From Clostridium fallax (GTDB taxonomy: Bacteria > Bacillota > Clostridia > Clostridiales > Clostridiaceae), in contig NZ_FQVM01000018.1 of assembly GCF_900129365.1 (NCBI RefSeq), positions 1-43,957 on the forward strand: a stretch of DNA of 43,957 bases. Direction: 5' to 3'. A program made the translations under genes and the position numbers. This document shows, piece after piece, positions 25,329 through 33,330 of this stretch; the stretch's first letter is position 1, and each line of letters begins with the position of its first letter. The notes under the pieces were generated by a model. The model was not told the origin of the DNA. It saw only the letters and a program-made list of their open reading frames with translations, and ran no database searches.

Positions 25329-25970
25329 TTATAGACAAAATACTTTTTTAAAAAACACTCTTAGTTTCTTTAAAAATCCATTATCTAATATAGTCAAATT
25401 CTCCATTATATAAGATAATTTTTTTTCTTCTGGTACATTTACTATATATACATAAGGATTAAATAAATCTATTCTTTTTTCTATATCCTTTAATTGATTT
25501 TCATCTACAAATGAACTATTATTAACTATAACTAAATTGCTAAGTTCTATTAGTGGAAGTAAAATCCCTCCCATATTATTTAAATAAATATTAAAGGTCT
25601 CAGCTTTTGTAATATGAAAAACGGTGGTTATTCTACAGTATTTATTTAAGGTTTTATCTTTAAAAATATTTAGAAAATCATATAAATTTTTAGTACTATT
25701 AAATTCTATAATTATTCTATAAGGATTATGTGTATCTAAAATATTTAAAATATCCTTTTTAGATATTTCATATGAAATATCTAAATTTTTCACTATAATA
25801 TTACCATTATTTTTAAAGTCTTCTTTTATTTTTATCTCACCATCTTCTAAAAGAAAAATAACTAAATCTTCATTTTCTATTAAAGTATTTTCAACTAAGC
25901 TATTAATAAAAGAAGTTTTTCCAGCATCAATAAATCCAGTTACTATTTCAATATTGGTTTTTAATCTCAT
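25329..25970 (-). CDS. Short CobW-like GTPase, divergent
   Basis: A 213-residue G3E-type GTPase with Walker A GFIDAGKTS (residues 12-20) and the following strand ILDTHNPYRIIIEFNST. It lacks two marks of ordinary CobW proteins: the CxCC metal motif (NGNIIVKNLD occupies its place) and the C-terminal domain. The base-recognition NKxD is changed to NNSSFVD. It is therefore a reduced partner, perhaps a regulatory paralogue of the full-length protein encoded just upstream, from which it is 17 bases away. The C-terminus is basic (LKKLRVFFKKVFCL) and may bind the membrane. No ortholog is recognised with certainty. Confidence 0.75.
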   Translation of the reverse strand: MRLKTNIEIVTGFIDAGKTSFINSLVENTLIENEDLVIFLLEDGEIKIKEDFKNNGNIIVKNLDISYEISKKDILNILDTHNPYRIIIEFNSTKNLYDFLNIFKDKTLNKYCRITTVFHITKAETFNIYLNNMGGILLPLIELSNLVIVNNSSFVDENQLKDIEKRIDLFNPYVYIVNVPEEKKLSYIMENLTILDNGFLKKLRVFFKKVFCL

Positions 25971-25987
25971 AAAAATCTCCTTTTATC

Positions 25988-26959
25988 TTAAAAATCAAAT
26001 AGATTTTTTAAAGCTTCTTTATTTATATTAGAACCAATAATACAAATACTATTTATACTATCATTTTTTGTTTCTCTAAATTTTATTTCTTTTGGCACAT
26101 AATCAAACTGCACCCATCTTTTATTATTAAGCTTTACAATTCCCTTAGCTCTTAAAATTCTTCCAAAGAGGTTTTCATCATCTAAACTTTCTAAAATTTT
26201 AATAAGCTTATCTTCAGAAAATTCTTTATTAAATCTTTTACATAAGGTTTCAAAAGATTCATTAGCATTATGAAGTTTTTTCTTTCTTAAAACTCCCTTA
26301 ACTTTAAAGGTTTTTAATATATTATTATTTTTTAAATATTTTTCTTTATTTTCTTCTAGTTCCTTTTCTTCACCTAAATTAACTATAAAATCGCCATCTA
26401 AGTTATCCCAATTATCTGATATTATCTTAGCTTTAGGATTAAGCTTTTCTATTTCTTCTACAATTCTATCTACATCTTCTTTAGATAGTAATTGAGTTCT
26501 ACTTAATATTATAGTTTTACCTTTAATAATCTGATTTTTATAAAATTCACTGAAGTTTTTTATATATAAATTAAATTTTAAGGCATCAACTACAGTTATT
26601 AACATATTTAATTCTATATGCTCCTTAAAACTTTCATCATTAAATAAATCTAAAATTTCAGACAGTTTTGCAACTCCAGAAGGTTCTATTATTATTCTTT
26701 CAGGATGATATTCTTTTATGATTTCTTTTATTGCCTTTTTAAAATCACCGGATACAGTGCAGCAAATACAACCTGCATTTATTTCTTTTATTAAAACATC
26801 ACATTCTTTTAAAATCTTACTGTCTATAGAGATTTGCCCAAATTCATTCTCAATAATAAAAATCTGCTCTTCTTTTAACTTTTCTCTTATAAGCTTTTTT
26901 ATAAGCATTGTTTTTCCTGCTCCTAAAAACCCTGAGAAAATATCAACTTTTGTTTTCAT
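25988..26959 (-). CDS. CobW/P47K-family GTPase (metal chaperone)
   Basis: COG0523 GTPase of 323 residues. Walker A is GFLGAGKT (residues 10-17). The metal motif CxCC is present in NAGCICCTVSGD. The Walker B-like strand is PERIIIEPSGVA, the recognition loop is LSRTQLL, and the CobW C-terminal domain spans about residues 210-320. Relatives deliver or insert zinc or cobalt. The start was set at 26959, with AAGGAG 9 bases upstream; ten additional residues from 26989 would overlap the operator and are rejected. It is the first gene of the operon, behind a Fur-type dyad at 26985-26999, which fits zinc limitation control. Confidence 0.88.
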   Translation of the reverse strand: MKTKVDIFSGFLGAGKTMLIKKLIREKLKEEQIFIIENEFGQISIDSKILKECDVLIKEINAGCICCTVSGDFKKAIKEIIKEYHPERIIIEPSGVAKLSEILDLFNDESFKEHIELNMLITVVDALKFNLYIKNFSEFYKNQIIKGKTIILSRTQLLSKEDVDRIVEEIEKLNPKAKIISDNWDNLDGDFIVNLGEEKELEENKEKYLKNNNILKTFKVKGVLRKKKLHNANESFETLCKRFNKEFSEDKLIKILESLDDENLFGRILRAKGIVKLNNKRWVQFDYVPKEIKFRETKNDSINSICIIGSNINKEALKNLFDF

Positions 26960-26984
26960 AATAAAATTCTCCTTAAAGTATATT

Positions 26985-26999
26985 TGCAAATGATTTGCA
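26985..26999. promoter_or_regulatory. 7-1-7 dyad, Fur/Zur-type operator
   Basis: TGCAAAT-G-ATTTGCA is a perfect inverted repeat with one central base, the geometry of Fur, Zur and PerR boxes. It lies just downstream of the predicted start of the CobW operon and 25 bases before its first codon, a repressing position. Confidence 0.55.
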
Positions 27000-27015
27000 T
27001 TTACATAATAATTAT

Positions 27016-27045
27016 AATATACTTTTATATTGTTAAATTTGTCAA
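27016..27045 (-). promoter_or_regulatory. Promoter of the CobW/permease operon
   Basis: Minus-strand TTGACA (27045-27040) and TATATT (27021-27016) with 18-base spacing. Start near 27009, just upstream of the 7-1-7 dyad. Confidence 0.5.
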
Positions 27046-27066
27046 TATTTTTTTATTTATTAAAGA

Positions 27067-27111
27067 AAAAACTATGAAATCAAAGGCTAAACCCCTTCTT
27101 TCATAGTTTTT
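27067..27111 (-). terminator. Hairpin between gdhA and the CobW operon
   Basis: AAAAACTATGAAA pairs with TTTCATAGTTTTT (13 bp). It separates the two units, although it lies 268 bases after gdhA. The stretch 27112-27378 holds no convincing gene. Confidence 0.6.
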
Positions 27112-27378
27112 GAAAATACTTTAAGATTGGTATATATAATGAATTTTTATAAAAAAGTAATAAAAAGTTTTAAAACAGTTATTGAATTTAAAAAATAAAA
27201 TATTCATTTAATATTTAATAATTATTAGCTCAAAATCCATTATATAACTTATTTTAATGAATAAATTATAGGTTAAAAATAGCATATTATAAATTAGAAT
27301 TAATTGTAAATATAATATTAATAATAATTATACATTTATACTTAAGGTATTCTTATAAATAATATTTTAAATATCACT

Positions 27379-28773
27379 TTAATAAATTCCTTGCATATAC
27401 ATAGCCTTTGCAACTTTCATAAAACCATAAATATTAGCTCCGGAAATTAAATCATAACCAAAACCATATTGAGAGGATATTGATACTATATTTTTATGGA
27501 TATTTACCATTATCTCATTAAGTTTAAGATCAACTTCTTCCTTAGACCAAGATAATTTCATATTATTTTGACTGATTTCTAGTACAGAAACTGCAACTCC
27601 ACCAGCATTAGCAGCTTTAAAAGGCCCAATTATAACTCCATTTTCTCTCATATAATTAATAGCTTCATTTGTACAAGGCATATTAGCACCTTCGCAAAGA
27701 TATTTAACTCCATTTTTTACTATATCTTTTGCACTATTTAAATCAATATCATTTTCAATAGCACAGGGAATTATTATATCTGCTTTAACTTTCCAAGGTT
27801 TTTCTCCACTAAAAAAAGGAACATTAAATTTTTTACTATAATCTTCAATTTTATCTCTTCCTGAATTTCTCATCTCTATAAGATAATCTATTTTCTCCTT
27901 TGTAGAAACTCCCTTGGCATCATATATATATCCATCTGGCCCAGAGAGAGTTATTACCTTTCCACCAAGTTCTGCAATCTTTTTACAAACTCCCCATGAA
28001 ACATTTCCAAAACCAGATAGAGCAACTGTCTTTCCATAAATATCTTCCTTAAAATGATTAAGTATCTCTCTACAAAAATAAACTATACCAAAACCAGTAG
28101 ATTCTGGTCTTATTAAGCTTCCTCCATAAGATAAATCTTTACCGGTAATAACTGAATTTTCAAAGGTTCCTTTTATTCTCCTATAGTATCCAAATAAATA
28201 TCCAATTTCTTTTTTCCCTACTCCAATATCTCCAGCAGGTATATCTATATCTTTACCTATATGTTTATATAATTCACATATAAAACTTTCACAAAATCTT
28301 CTAATTTCTCCATCAGATTTTCCTTTAGGATCAAAATCCGATCCACCTTTTCCACCACCGATAGGCAGTCCTGTTAAGGCGTTTTTTAAAGTTTGCTCAA
28401 AGGCTAAAAATTTTATAGTTTCTAAATCTACAGAGGGGTGAAATCTTAAACCTCCTTTATAGGGACCTATAGCTCCATTAAACTGAATTCTAAATCCCCT
28501 ATTTACTTTTATATTTCCCATATCATCTTCCCAAGGAACTTTAAATACTATTTGCCTTTCTGGTTCACAAAATCTTTCTAAAATATTAGTTTCTATATAT
28601 TCAGGATATCTAGATAATACTGGTTCTAAAGAATTAAGAACTTCCTCTACTGCCTGAATAAATTTTTCTTCATTATTGTTAATTTTCTTTACTTTATCTA
28701 TAACACTTTTAATATATCTATGAGAAATACTATCTTCCTTTAAATTAGTTTTAGGATTTATTGTATCTTTCAT
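27379..28773 (-). CDS. gdhA: Glutamate dehydrogenase (Glu/Leu/Phe/Val dehydrogenase family)
   Basis: Oxidatively deaminates glutamate to 2-oxoglutarate and ammonia, or the reverse; 464 residues, hexameric class. Recognisable are the substrate-binding GGLRFHPSVDLETIKFLAFEQTLKNAL with its catalytic lysine nearby, GGGKGGSDFDPKGKSDGE, the DIPAGDIGVGKKEIGY motif, and the Rossmann VALSGFGNVSWGV. The long N-terminus (about 20 residues) fits NADP-type clostridial enzymes, but coenzyme use is not decided here. GGAGG lies 12 bases before the ATG. It is a single gene between the hairpins at 27067 and 28851. In amino-acid fermenters it links transamination to the NAD(P)H pool that would feed the reductases in this window. 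Confidence 0.96.
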   Translation of the reverse strand: MKDTINPKTNLKEDSISHRYIKSVIDKVKKINNNEEKFIQAVEEVLNSLEPVLSRYPEYIETNILERFCEPERQIVFKVPWEDDMGNIKVNRGFRIQFNGAIGPYKGGLRFHPSVDLETIKFLAFEQTLKNALTGLPIGGGKGGSDFDPKGKSDGEIRRFCESFICELYKHIGKDIDIPAGDIGVGKKEIGYLFGYYRRIKGTFENSVITGKDLSYGGSLIRPESTGFGIVYFCREILNHFKEDIYGKTVALSGFGNVSWGVCKKIAELGGKVITLSGPDGYIYDAKGVSTKEKIDYLIEMRNSGRDKIEDYSKKFNVPFFSGEKPWKVKADIIIPCAIENDIDLNSAKDIVKNGVKYLCEGANMPCTNEAINYMRENGVIIGPFKAANAGGVAVSVLEISQNNMKLSWSKEEVDLKLNEIMVNIHKNIVSISSQYGFGYDLISGANIYGFMKVAKAMYMQGIY

Positions 28774-28850
28774 TATAAATTTAATCCTCCAAAGATTTAA
28801 ACTTTTATATTAATATATTCAAATATTAGAAAAATGTATAGTAATGCCTT

Positions 28851-28906
28851 AAAAAAATAATCTCTTATAAAATAGAAAAATCTATTTTATAAGAGATTAT
28901 TTTTTT
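28851..28906. terminator. Bidirectional terminator upstream of gdhA
   Basis: A 26-bp perfect stem (28851-28876 with 28881-28906) with a four-base loop and T runs on both sides. Second of two tandem hairpins after the RpiR gene. Confidence 0.85.
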
Positions 28907-28921
28907 AAGTTTATAACTTTT

Positions 28922-28980
28922 ATTTATAACTTTAAAAGAAGTTTTCTATTATTAAGAAAACTCCTATTAAAGTTATAAAT
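28922..28980 (-). terminator. Terminator of the RpiR-family gene
   Basis: ATTTATAACTTTAA pairs with TTAAAGTTATAAAT (14 bp) around an inner AGTTTTCT/AGAAAACT stem. It lies about 24 bases after the RpiR stop. Confidence 0.7.
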
Positions 28981-29003
28981 TATATTTAATTCCTTAAACA
29001 CCA

Positions 29004-29888
29004 TTATTTTATATCATTTAATCCCTTTGTATAAGAATATACATGATAATCTTTCCAAATCTTTTCTAAATCATTGAAAGTAGAAGCTATTTTATCTTTT
29101 TCTCTCATACCTACAGCTATAATTAAAGCATTTATAACACTTAATGGTGCTACTAATGAATCAACAAAAGAAGCCATATTACTTTGAGCTATTAAAGTAA
29201 AATCTGCTTTGGATGCTAATGGAGATAACAAGCTATCAGTTAAAGCAACTACTTTGCAGTTACGAGATTGAGCAAATTCTAAAGCATCTATAGTTTTAAC
29301 TGCATATCTTGGAAATCCTATTCCAATAACTAAGTCTCCTTCTCCTACATTTATCATTTGTTCGAATATATCACTTATTCCATTTCCTATTACCTTTACA
29401 TTATCTAAAATTAAGTTTAAGTAAAATCCTAAAAACTCTGATAATGCAGAGGAACTTCTTAAACCAATTATGTATATTCTTTTAGCTTCAAATATATTAT
29501 TAACAACCTCTTCAAAGGTCTTATGATTAATTTTCTCCAAAGTTACCCTAATATTTTCCATATCAGCTTTAAGGACACCTTTTAAAGCATTTTCCTCACT
29601 TATGTAATCGTTTGATAATTCTAAACGTTGAACAGTTGTAAGTTTGTTCTTTATTAATTCCTGTAAAGCCTTCTGTAATTTTGGATAACCACTGTAGCCT
29701 AATTCATTTGCAAATCTTACAACTGTAGATTCACTTACGCCAACACTTGTACCTAATTTTGCTGCTGTCATAAAAGCAGCTTTATCATAATTTTTTAAAA
29801 TATATTCTGCTATTAATTTTTGCCCTTTACTTAATCTTGCAAATTTTACTTGAATTAATCTCATTAAGTCTTGATTAGTTATATCCAT
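29004..29888 (-). CDS. MurR/RpiR-family transcriptional regulator
   Basis: A 294-residue sugar-phosphate-sensing regulator. The N-terminal helix-turn-helix is at about residues 15-70 (SKGQKLIAEYILKNYDKAAFMTAAKLGTSVGVSESTVVRFANELGY, in pieces). The SIS domain follows at about 120-265 (RIYIIGLRSSSALSEFLGFYL, GEGDLVIGIGFPRYAVKTI). The target and ligand are unknown. The GGAGG ribosome site lies 12 bases before the ATG at 29888; a closer out-of-frame ATG opens a six-codon frame (MNYGYN) whose stop overlaps the gene start. No sugar genes are adjacent; the gene runs alone behind two tandem terminators. Confidence 0.92.
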   Translation of the reverse strand: MDITNQDLMRLIQVKFARLSKGQKLIAEYILKNYDKAAFMTAAKLGTSVGVSESTVVRFANELGYSGYPKLQKALQELIKNKLTTVQRLELSNDYISEENALKGVLKADMENIRVTLEKINHKTFEEVVNNIFEAKRIYIIGLRSSSALSEFLGFYLNLILDNVKVIGNGISDIFEQMINVGEGDLVIGIGFPRYAVKTIDALEFAQSRNCKVVALTDSLLSPLASKADFTLIAQSNMASFVDSLVAPLSVINALIIAVGMREKDKIASTFNDLEKIWKDYHVYSYTKGLNDIK

Positions 29889-29979
29889 AATTCATATTAT
29901 CCTCCAAAATTACATAATAAACCTTCCATATAATTTTATCATTTATAAATTTATAATTCAATAAATGGGTTAAAATCCC

Positions 29980-30525
29980 TTACTTTTTCTCAACTATAAA
30001 TAGTATCGGAGGATTATTATTTCTATTTACAAATTGATGAGATAAAACTCCAAAATCCTTTTTGGAAAGATTTTCTAAAAGATTTAAAATTTCATCATAT
30101 TCTTTCTTACCTTCTTCATGACCAACATAAGATGCTATAGAGATTATTCCTCCTTTTCTTAATAAATTTAAAGAAGCTTTTATACTTTTTATTGTTGAAT
30201 CTTTAAGAGTAGTTATATTTTTATCTGCTCCAGGTAAAAACCCTAAATTATACATTATACAATCTACTGGTTCTTTAATATAGTTATCTATAAATTCATG
30301 AGAATCATTTATTAAAAAAACCTTACTATCTTTATTATTTTCCTTATATTGATCTATTGCATTTTTTTGAATTTCAAAGGAGTATACCTTATTAAATCTT
30401 TCCTTTAAAAAGTCTGTATCATGACCATTACCTAAAGTACAATCTACTGCAATATCTTTATTTACTAAAAAATTATCTATTATATAATGAGAAATCTTAC
30501 TTATATCACCTACATAATTAAACAT
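29980..30525 (-). CDS. mnmM: tRNA 5-(aminomethyl)-2-thiouridine methyltransferase MnmM (YtqB)
   Basis: A class I SAM-dependent methyltransferase of 181 residues, YtqB family. Motif I is AVDCTLGNGHDTDFLKE near residue 26, followed by VYSFEIQKNAID. The substrate block is PVDCIMYNLGFLPGADKNITT near 85, typical of YtqB. MnmM was shown in Bacillus to methylate nm5s2U34 in tRNA to mnm5s2U34 in organisms lacking MnmC. AAGGTGATAAA leads the ATG. It follows rluB by 18 bases; both act on structured RNA, so they form a two-gene operon. An older name is putative rRNA methylase. Confidence 0.87.
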   Translation of the reverse strand: MFNYVGDISKISHYIIDNFLVNKDIAVDCTLGNGHDTDFLKERFNKVYSFEIQKNAIDQYKENNKDSKVFLINDSHEFIDNYIKEPVDCIMYNLGFLPGADKNITTLKDSTIKSIKASLNLLRKGGIISIASYVGHEEGKKEYDEILNLLENLSKKDFGVLSHQFVNRNNNPPILFIVEKK

Positions 30526-30543
30526 TTTATCACCTTTTCTCTT

Positions 30544-31254
30544 TTATAAACTCTTAATATAGTCTAGTTCATCCTTTGTTAAGTTTCTCCATTTCCCCTT
30601 TGGCAAATCCTTAAGATGAATTTTACCGATTTTCGTTCTCTTTAAAGATACTACTTCATGATTAAGAGCAGCACACATCTTTCTTATTTGTCTATTTTTT
30701 CCTTCATGTATTTTTATTTCAACCTTAGATGAATTTGAATATTTTTCTAAGGTTTTAATAGAGCTTTTAGATGTTATGTATCCTCCTATGTCTACTCCAT
30801 TTTCAAATTGCTTAATTTCATCCTGAGAAAAAGTACCTTTAACTAAAGCTATATACACTTTGTCAATATTAACTCTTGGATGAATTATTTTATTATATAT
30901 ATCACCATCATTTGTTAGAAGTAATAAACCTGAACTATCATAATCAAGTCTTCCTATAGGATATATACGTTCCTTTACATTTATTAAATCAATAACTGTT
31001 TTTCTATTTTTCTCATCTTTTACTGATGTTATTATTCCTTCTGGTTTATTTATCATTATATAAACTTTCTCTTCCTCAGGAGTAATTATTTTTCCCCTAA
31101 AGGTAACTTCGTCCTCGCCTTCTTTAACTTTAACTCCTAATTCAGTAACATTAACTCCATTAACAGTAACATCTCCATTTAATATGAATTCTTCACATTT
31201 TCTTCTAGATGCAACTCCACATTTTGCCATATACTTTTGCAGTCTTTCTTCCAT
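30544..31254 (-). CDS. rluB: rRNA pseudouridine synthase, RsuA/RluB family
   Basis: A 236-residue RsuA/RluB/RluE/RluF-type enzyme. It probably makes the pseudouridine at 23S rRNA position 2605, though the exact site is not shown. The N-terminal S4 domain (RLQKYMAKCGVASRRKCEEFI) spans residues 4-48. The catalytic aspartate is in GRLDYDSSGLLLLTNDG near residue 103. HPRVNIDKVYIALVKG and HEGKNRQIRKMCAAL are also characteristic. It is followed by mnmM after 18 bases and is divergent from the endonuclease-IV-like gene. Confidence 0.9.
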   Translation of the reverse strand: MEERLQKYMAKCGVASRRKCEEFILNGDVTVNGVNVTELGVKVKEGEDEVTFRGKIITPEEEKVYIMINKPEGIITSVKDEKNRKTVIDLINVKERIYPIGRLDYDSSGLLLLTNDGDIYNKIIHPRVNIDKVYIALVKGTFSQDEIKQFENGVDIGGYITSKSSIKTLEKYSNSSKVEIKIHEGKNRQIRKMCAALNHEVVSLKRTKIGKIHLKDLPKGKWRNLTKDELDYIKSL

Positions 31255-31403
31255 TTATATCACTCCATTTTATTAAGCTATATCTAATTTTAGATAAATA
31301 TTTATTATATTGCAACTAAATATTCATTTATAATAAATATGATCTAATTGTTAAAGCAAAGTTTATTTGATATACTCAAATAAAAAAAGAAAGGATAATT
31401 ATT

Positions 31404-32222
31404 ATGGACAAATTATTATTTGGTATTTCAGGACTTCCTTTAGGAGAAGAAGGAATGAAATTTACTTATAGTACTGGTATAGATTATTTAAAAAAAATTG
31501 GTCTTCATGCAATGGAACTTCCCTTTGTAAGATCTGTCAATGTTACTGATAAAAATAGAAATAAAATAATAGAATCTAAAAATAAAAATGATTTTTATTT
31601 ATCTGCACATGGATCTTATTTTATAAATTTAAATGCAGAAGAGGAAGATAAAATAGATAAATCCTTAGAAAGGATTATAAAAGGAGCAGAAGCTTTAGAT
31701 TCTGTAGGAGGTAGCAGCTTAGTGTTTCATCCTGGTTTTTACTTAAAAAAATCTAAAGAAGAAACCTTAGAAAAAATAATGCACAACTTAAAAAGACTAC
31801 CTAAAACTGATGTTTTTTATAGGTTAGAAACCACAGGAAAAGCTACTCAATTTGGTGACTTAAAAGAATTAGTTACTATATGTAAAGAAGTAGATACTTG
31901 TAAGCTTTGTATAGATTTTTCTCATATACATGCAAGAGGAATTGGCGCACTAAAAGAATATAAAGACTTTGCAGAAATTTTAGAATATATAGGTGAAAAT
32001 TTAGGAAGAAAAGCCTTAGATGATATGCACATACATTTATCTGGAATTCACTACACTAATAAAGGAGAAAGAAATCACCTTCCTTTTTTAGAATCAGATT
32101 TTAATTATAAAGATTGCCTAAAGGCTTTTGTAGACTATAATATTAAAGGATGTATTATCTGTGAAAGTCCTATATTAGAAAAAGATTCACTACTTCTTAA
32201 AAGTTATTATGAATCATTATAA
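31404..32222 (+). CDS. Endonuclease IV-like TIM-barrel protein
   Basis: A 272-residue protein of the AP endonuclease 2 (xylose-isomerase-like TIM barrel) superfamily, close to archaeal-type endonuclease IV. Metal-site residues appear in order: LSAHGSYFINL, SLVFHPGF, YRLETTGK, LCIDFSHIHARG, MHIHLSGIHY and IICESPIL. These match the His, His, Glu, Asp, His, His, Asp/Glu pattern that binds three zinc ions. It would cut abasic sites in DNA repair, complementing exoA at the end of the window. It could instead act on another phosphoester or sugar, since the superfamily is broad. AAAGGA lies before the ATG and a terminator follows at 32316. Confidence 0.78.
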   Translation: MDKLLFGISGLPLGEEGMKFTYSTGIDYLKKIGLHAMELPFVRSVNVTDKNRNKIIESKNKNDFYLSAHGSYFINLNAEEEDKIDKSLERIIKGAEALDSVGGSSLVFHPGFYLKKSKEETLEKIMHNLKRLPKTDVFYRLETTGKATQFGDLKELVTICKEVDTCKLCIDFSHIHARGIGALKEYKDFAEILEYIGENLGRKALDDMHIHLSGIHYTNKGERNHLPFLESDFNYKDCLKAFVDYNIKGCIICESPILEKDSLLLKSYYESL

Positions 32223-32315
32223 AATAATTTAGTTTATATATTAATTAAATTATTTTTAATTATATACTATACTATTTATTTTTAATTATAAATTATTAAT
32301 ATAATTTCTTATAAA

Positions 32316-32353
32316 TATAAAATCTAGGAAAGATACCTTTCCTAGATTTTATA
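32316..32353. terminator. Bidirectional terminator between convergent genes
   Basis: TATAAAATCTAGGAAAG pairs perfectly with its complement (17 bp, four-base ATAC loop). It ends both the endonuclease-IV-like gene and the Cys/Gly-rich gene. Confidence 0.85.
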
Positions 32354-32367
32354 TATTTTATCCTATT

Positions 32368-32598
32368 TTAGAAAAGACCTTTATTACGGCAATTTCTATT
32401 ATTACCTAAAAGACCTAAAAGCAATAATAAAAATATAGGATTATTATAATAATAACCTCCTAACGGTGCCATTCCACATCCACAGCCATTGAAAAAACTT
32501 GGACAGTTGCCATAATTTCCTGTACATCCACAACCATATCCACCATAATTATAGGATACTCGTCCGCCACAGCCACAACAATTTTTTCTTCTTGACAA
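32368..32598 (-). CDS. Cys/Gly/Tyr-rich small protein, possibly spore-coat
   Basis: A 76-residue protein beginning at a TTG codon (32598) with AGGAGTGG upstream; no ATG fits. The N-terminal half is a Cys-Gly-Tyr-rich, repeat-like stretch (NCCGCGGRV, then YGCGCTGNYGNC) and the C-terminal part has a short leucine run (NPIFLLLLLGLLGNN). Eleven cysteines in a protein this small suggest cross-linking or metal binding. Such proteins occur in the spore coat or exosporium of Bacillus and Clostridium, but this is only a compositional analogy. It is divergent from the PadR gene with 98 bases between. Confidence 0.65.
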   Translation of the reverse strand: MSRRKNCCGCGGRVSYNYGGYGCGCTGNYGNCPSFFNGCGCGMAPLGGYYYNNPIFLLLLLGLLGNNRNCRNKGLF

Positions 32599-32696
32599 AG
32601 TTTACCACTCCTATCTCTTTAGTTTATTACATAGTATTCAAAAACTAAATAAAATGTTATTATTTATGTATAAATATTATTTTTCGGAGGATTAGT

Positions 32697-33089
32697 ATGG
32701 CAAAGGGAAGAAATAGAATAATTGCGCCTAGAAATGTTGTTAATACAAAACAGATTTATATATTTTATATTTTAAAAGAACTAGCTAAAGGTCACTCTGT
32801 TTTTGGAAATAGAGTATATGAAGATTTTAAAAACAGATTTGAAGATTCAACATTACCTTTTCCAGTATCTACAGGAACTATTTACGATACTCTTTATGAT
32901 CTTGAGGAGAGAGGATATGTAACAAGTCATTGGGAAGGTGATGAGTTTTTAAATAAAAGAAGTAAAAAGCTTTATTCAATCACTGATAGAGGATTAGAAT
33001 ATTATAAAACTCATGTAAATGATTATATAGATAATTTAAAGAAGACTAAATCTCTTATAGATGCTCTAACTTCTATGCTTACAAAATAA
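32697..33089 (+). CDS. PadR-family transcriptional regulator
   Basis: A 130-residue winged-helix regulator of the PadR family. The winged helix spans about residues 17-95, with the conserved STGTIYDTLYDLEERGYVTSHWEG and the wing KRSKKLYSITDRGLEYYKTH. A short C-terminal dimerisation helix follows. GGAGG precedes the ATG at 32697. It is divergent from the Cys/Gly-rich gene and lies upstream of the DUF1002 secreted protein. Family members usually repress their own gene and a neighbouring exporter or stress gene. The target is unknown. Confidence 0.88.
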   Translation: MAKGRNRIIAPRNVVNTKQIYIFYILKELAKGHSVFGNRVYEDFKNRFEDSTLPFPVSTGTIYDTLYDLEERGYVTSHWEGDEFLNKRSKKLYSITDRGLEYYKTHVNDYIDNLKKTKSLIDALTSMLTK

Positions 33090-33330
33090 AGCTAAAATCA
33101 GCATTTTTATATTGAAATATTTTTGCAATATATTTGTAGTAGAAAATAGCTTGTTTTTTTCTACATTGAAATTTATAATTTTAATTATTCCATTAAAGGG
33201 ATTTTTTTAATATATTAATAATTTACTTACAATTTATTAAACTAGCAAATTTTCATTGCTATAAAAAACTTAAAGAGGAAGGAGTAAAGTTAATAGAAAG
33301 ATTTTAAAACTTTTTATTAATGTGATAAAA

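Noticed and set aside
8263..26999. Shared TGCAAAT half-site at the prd dyad and the CobW operator as evidence of one regulator
   Set aside because: The spacing differs (8 bases plus an extra AT pair against a single central base), so the same dimer is unlikely to read both.
27138..27197. 19-codon frame encoding a cationic, amphipathic peptide (MNFYKKVIKSFKTVIEFKK)
   Set aside because: There is no Shine-Dalgarno sequence and such short frames arise often by chance in AT-rich gaps.
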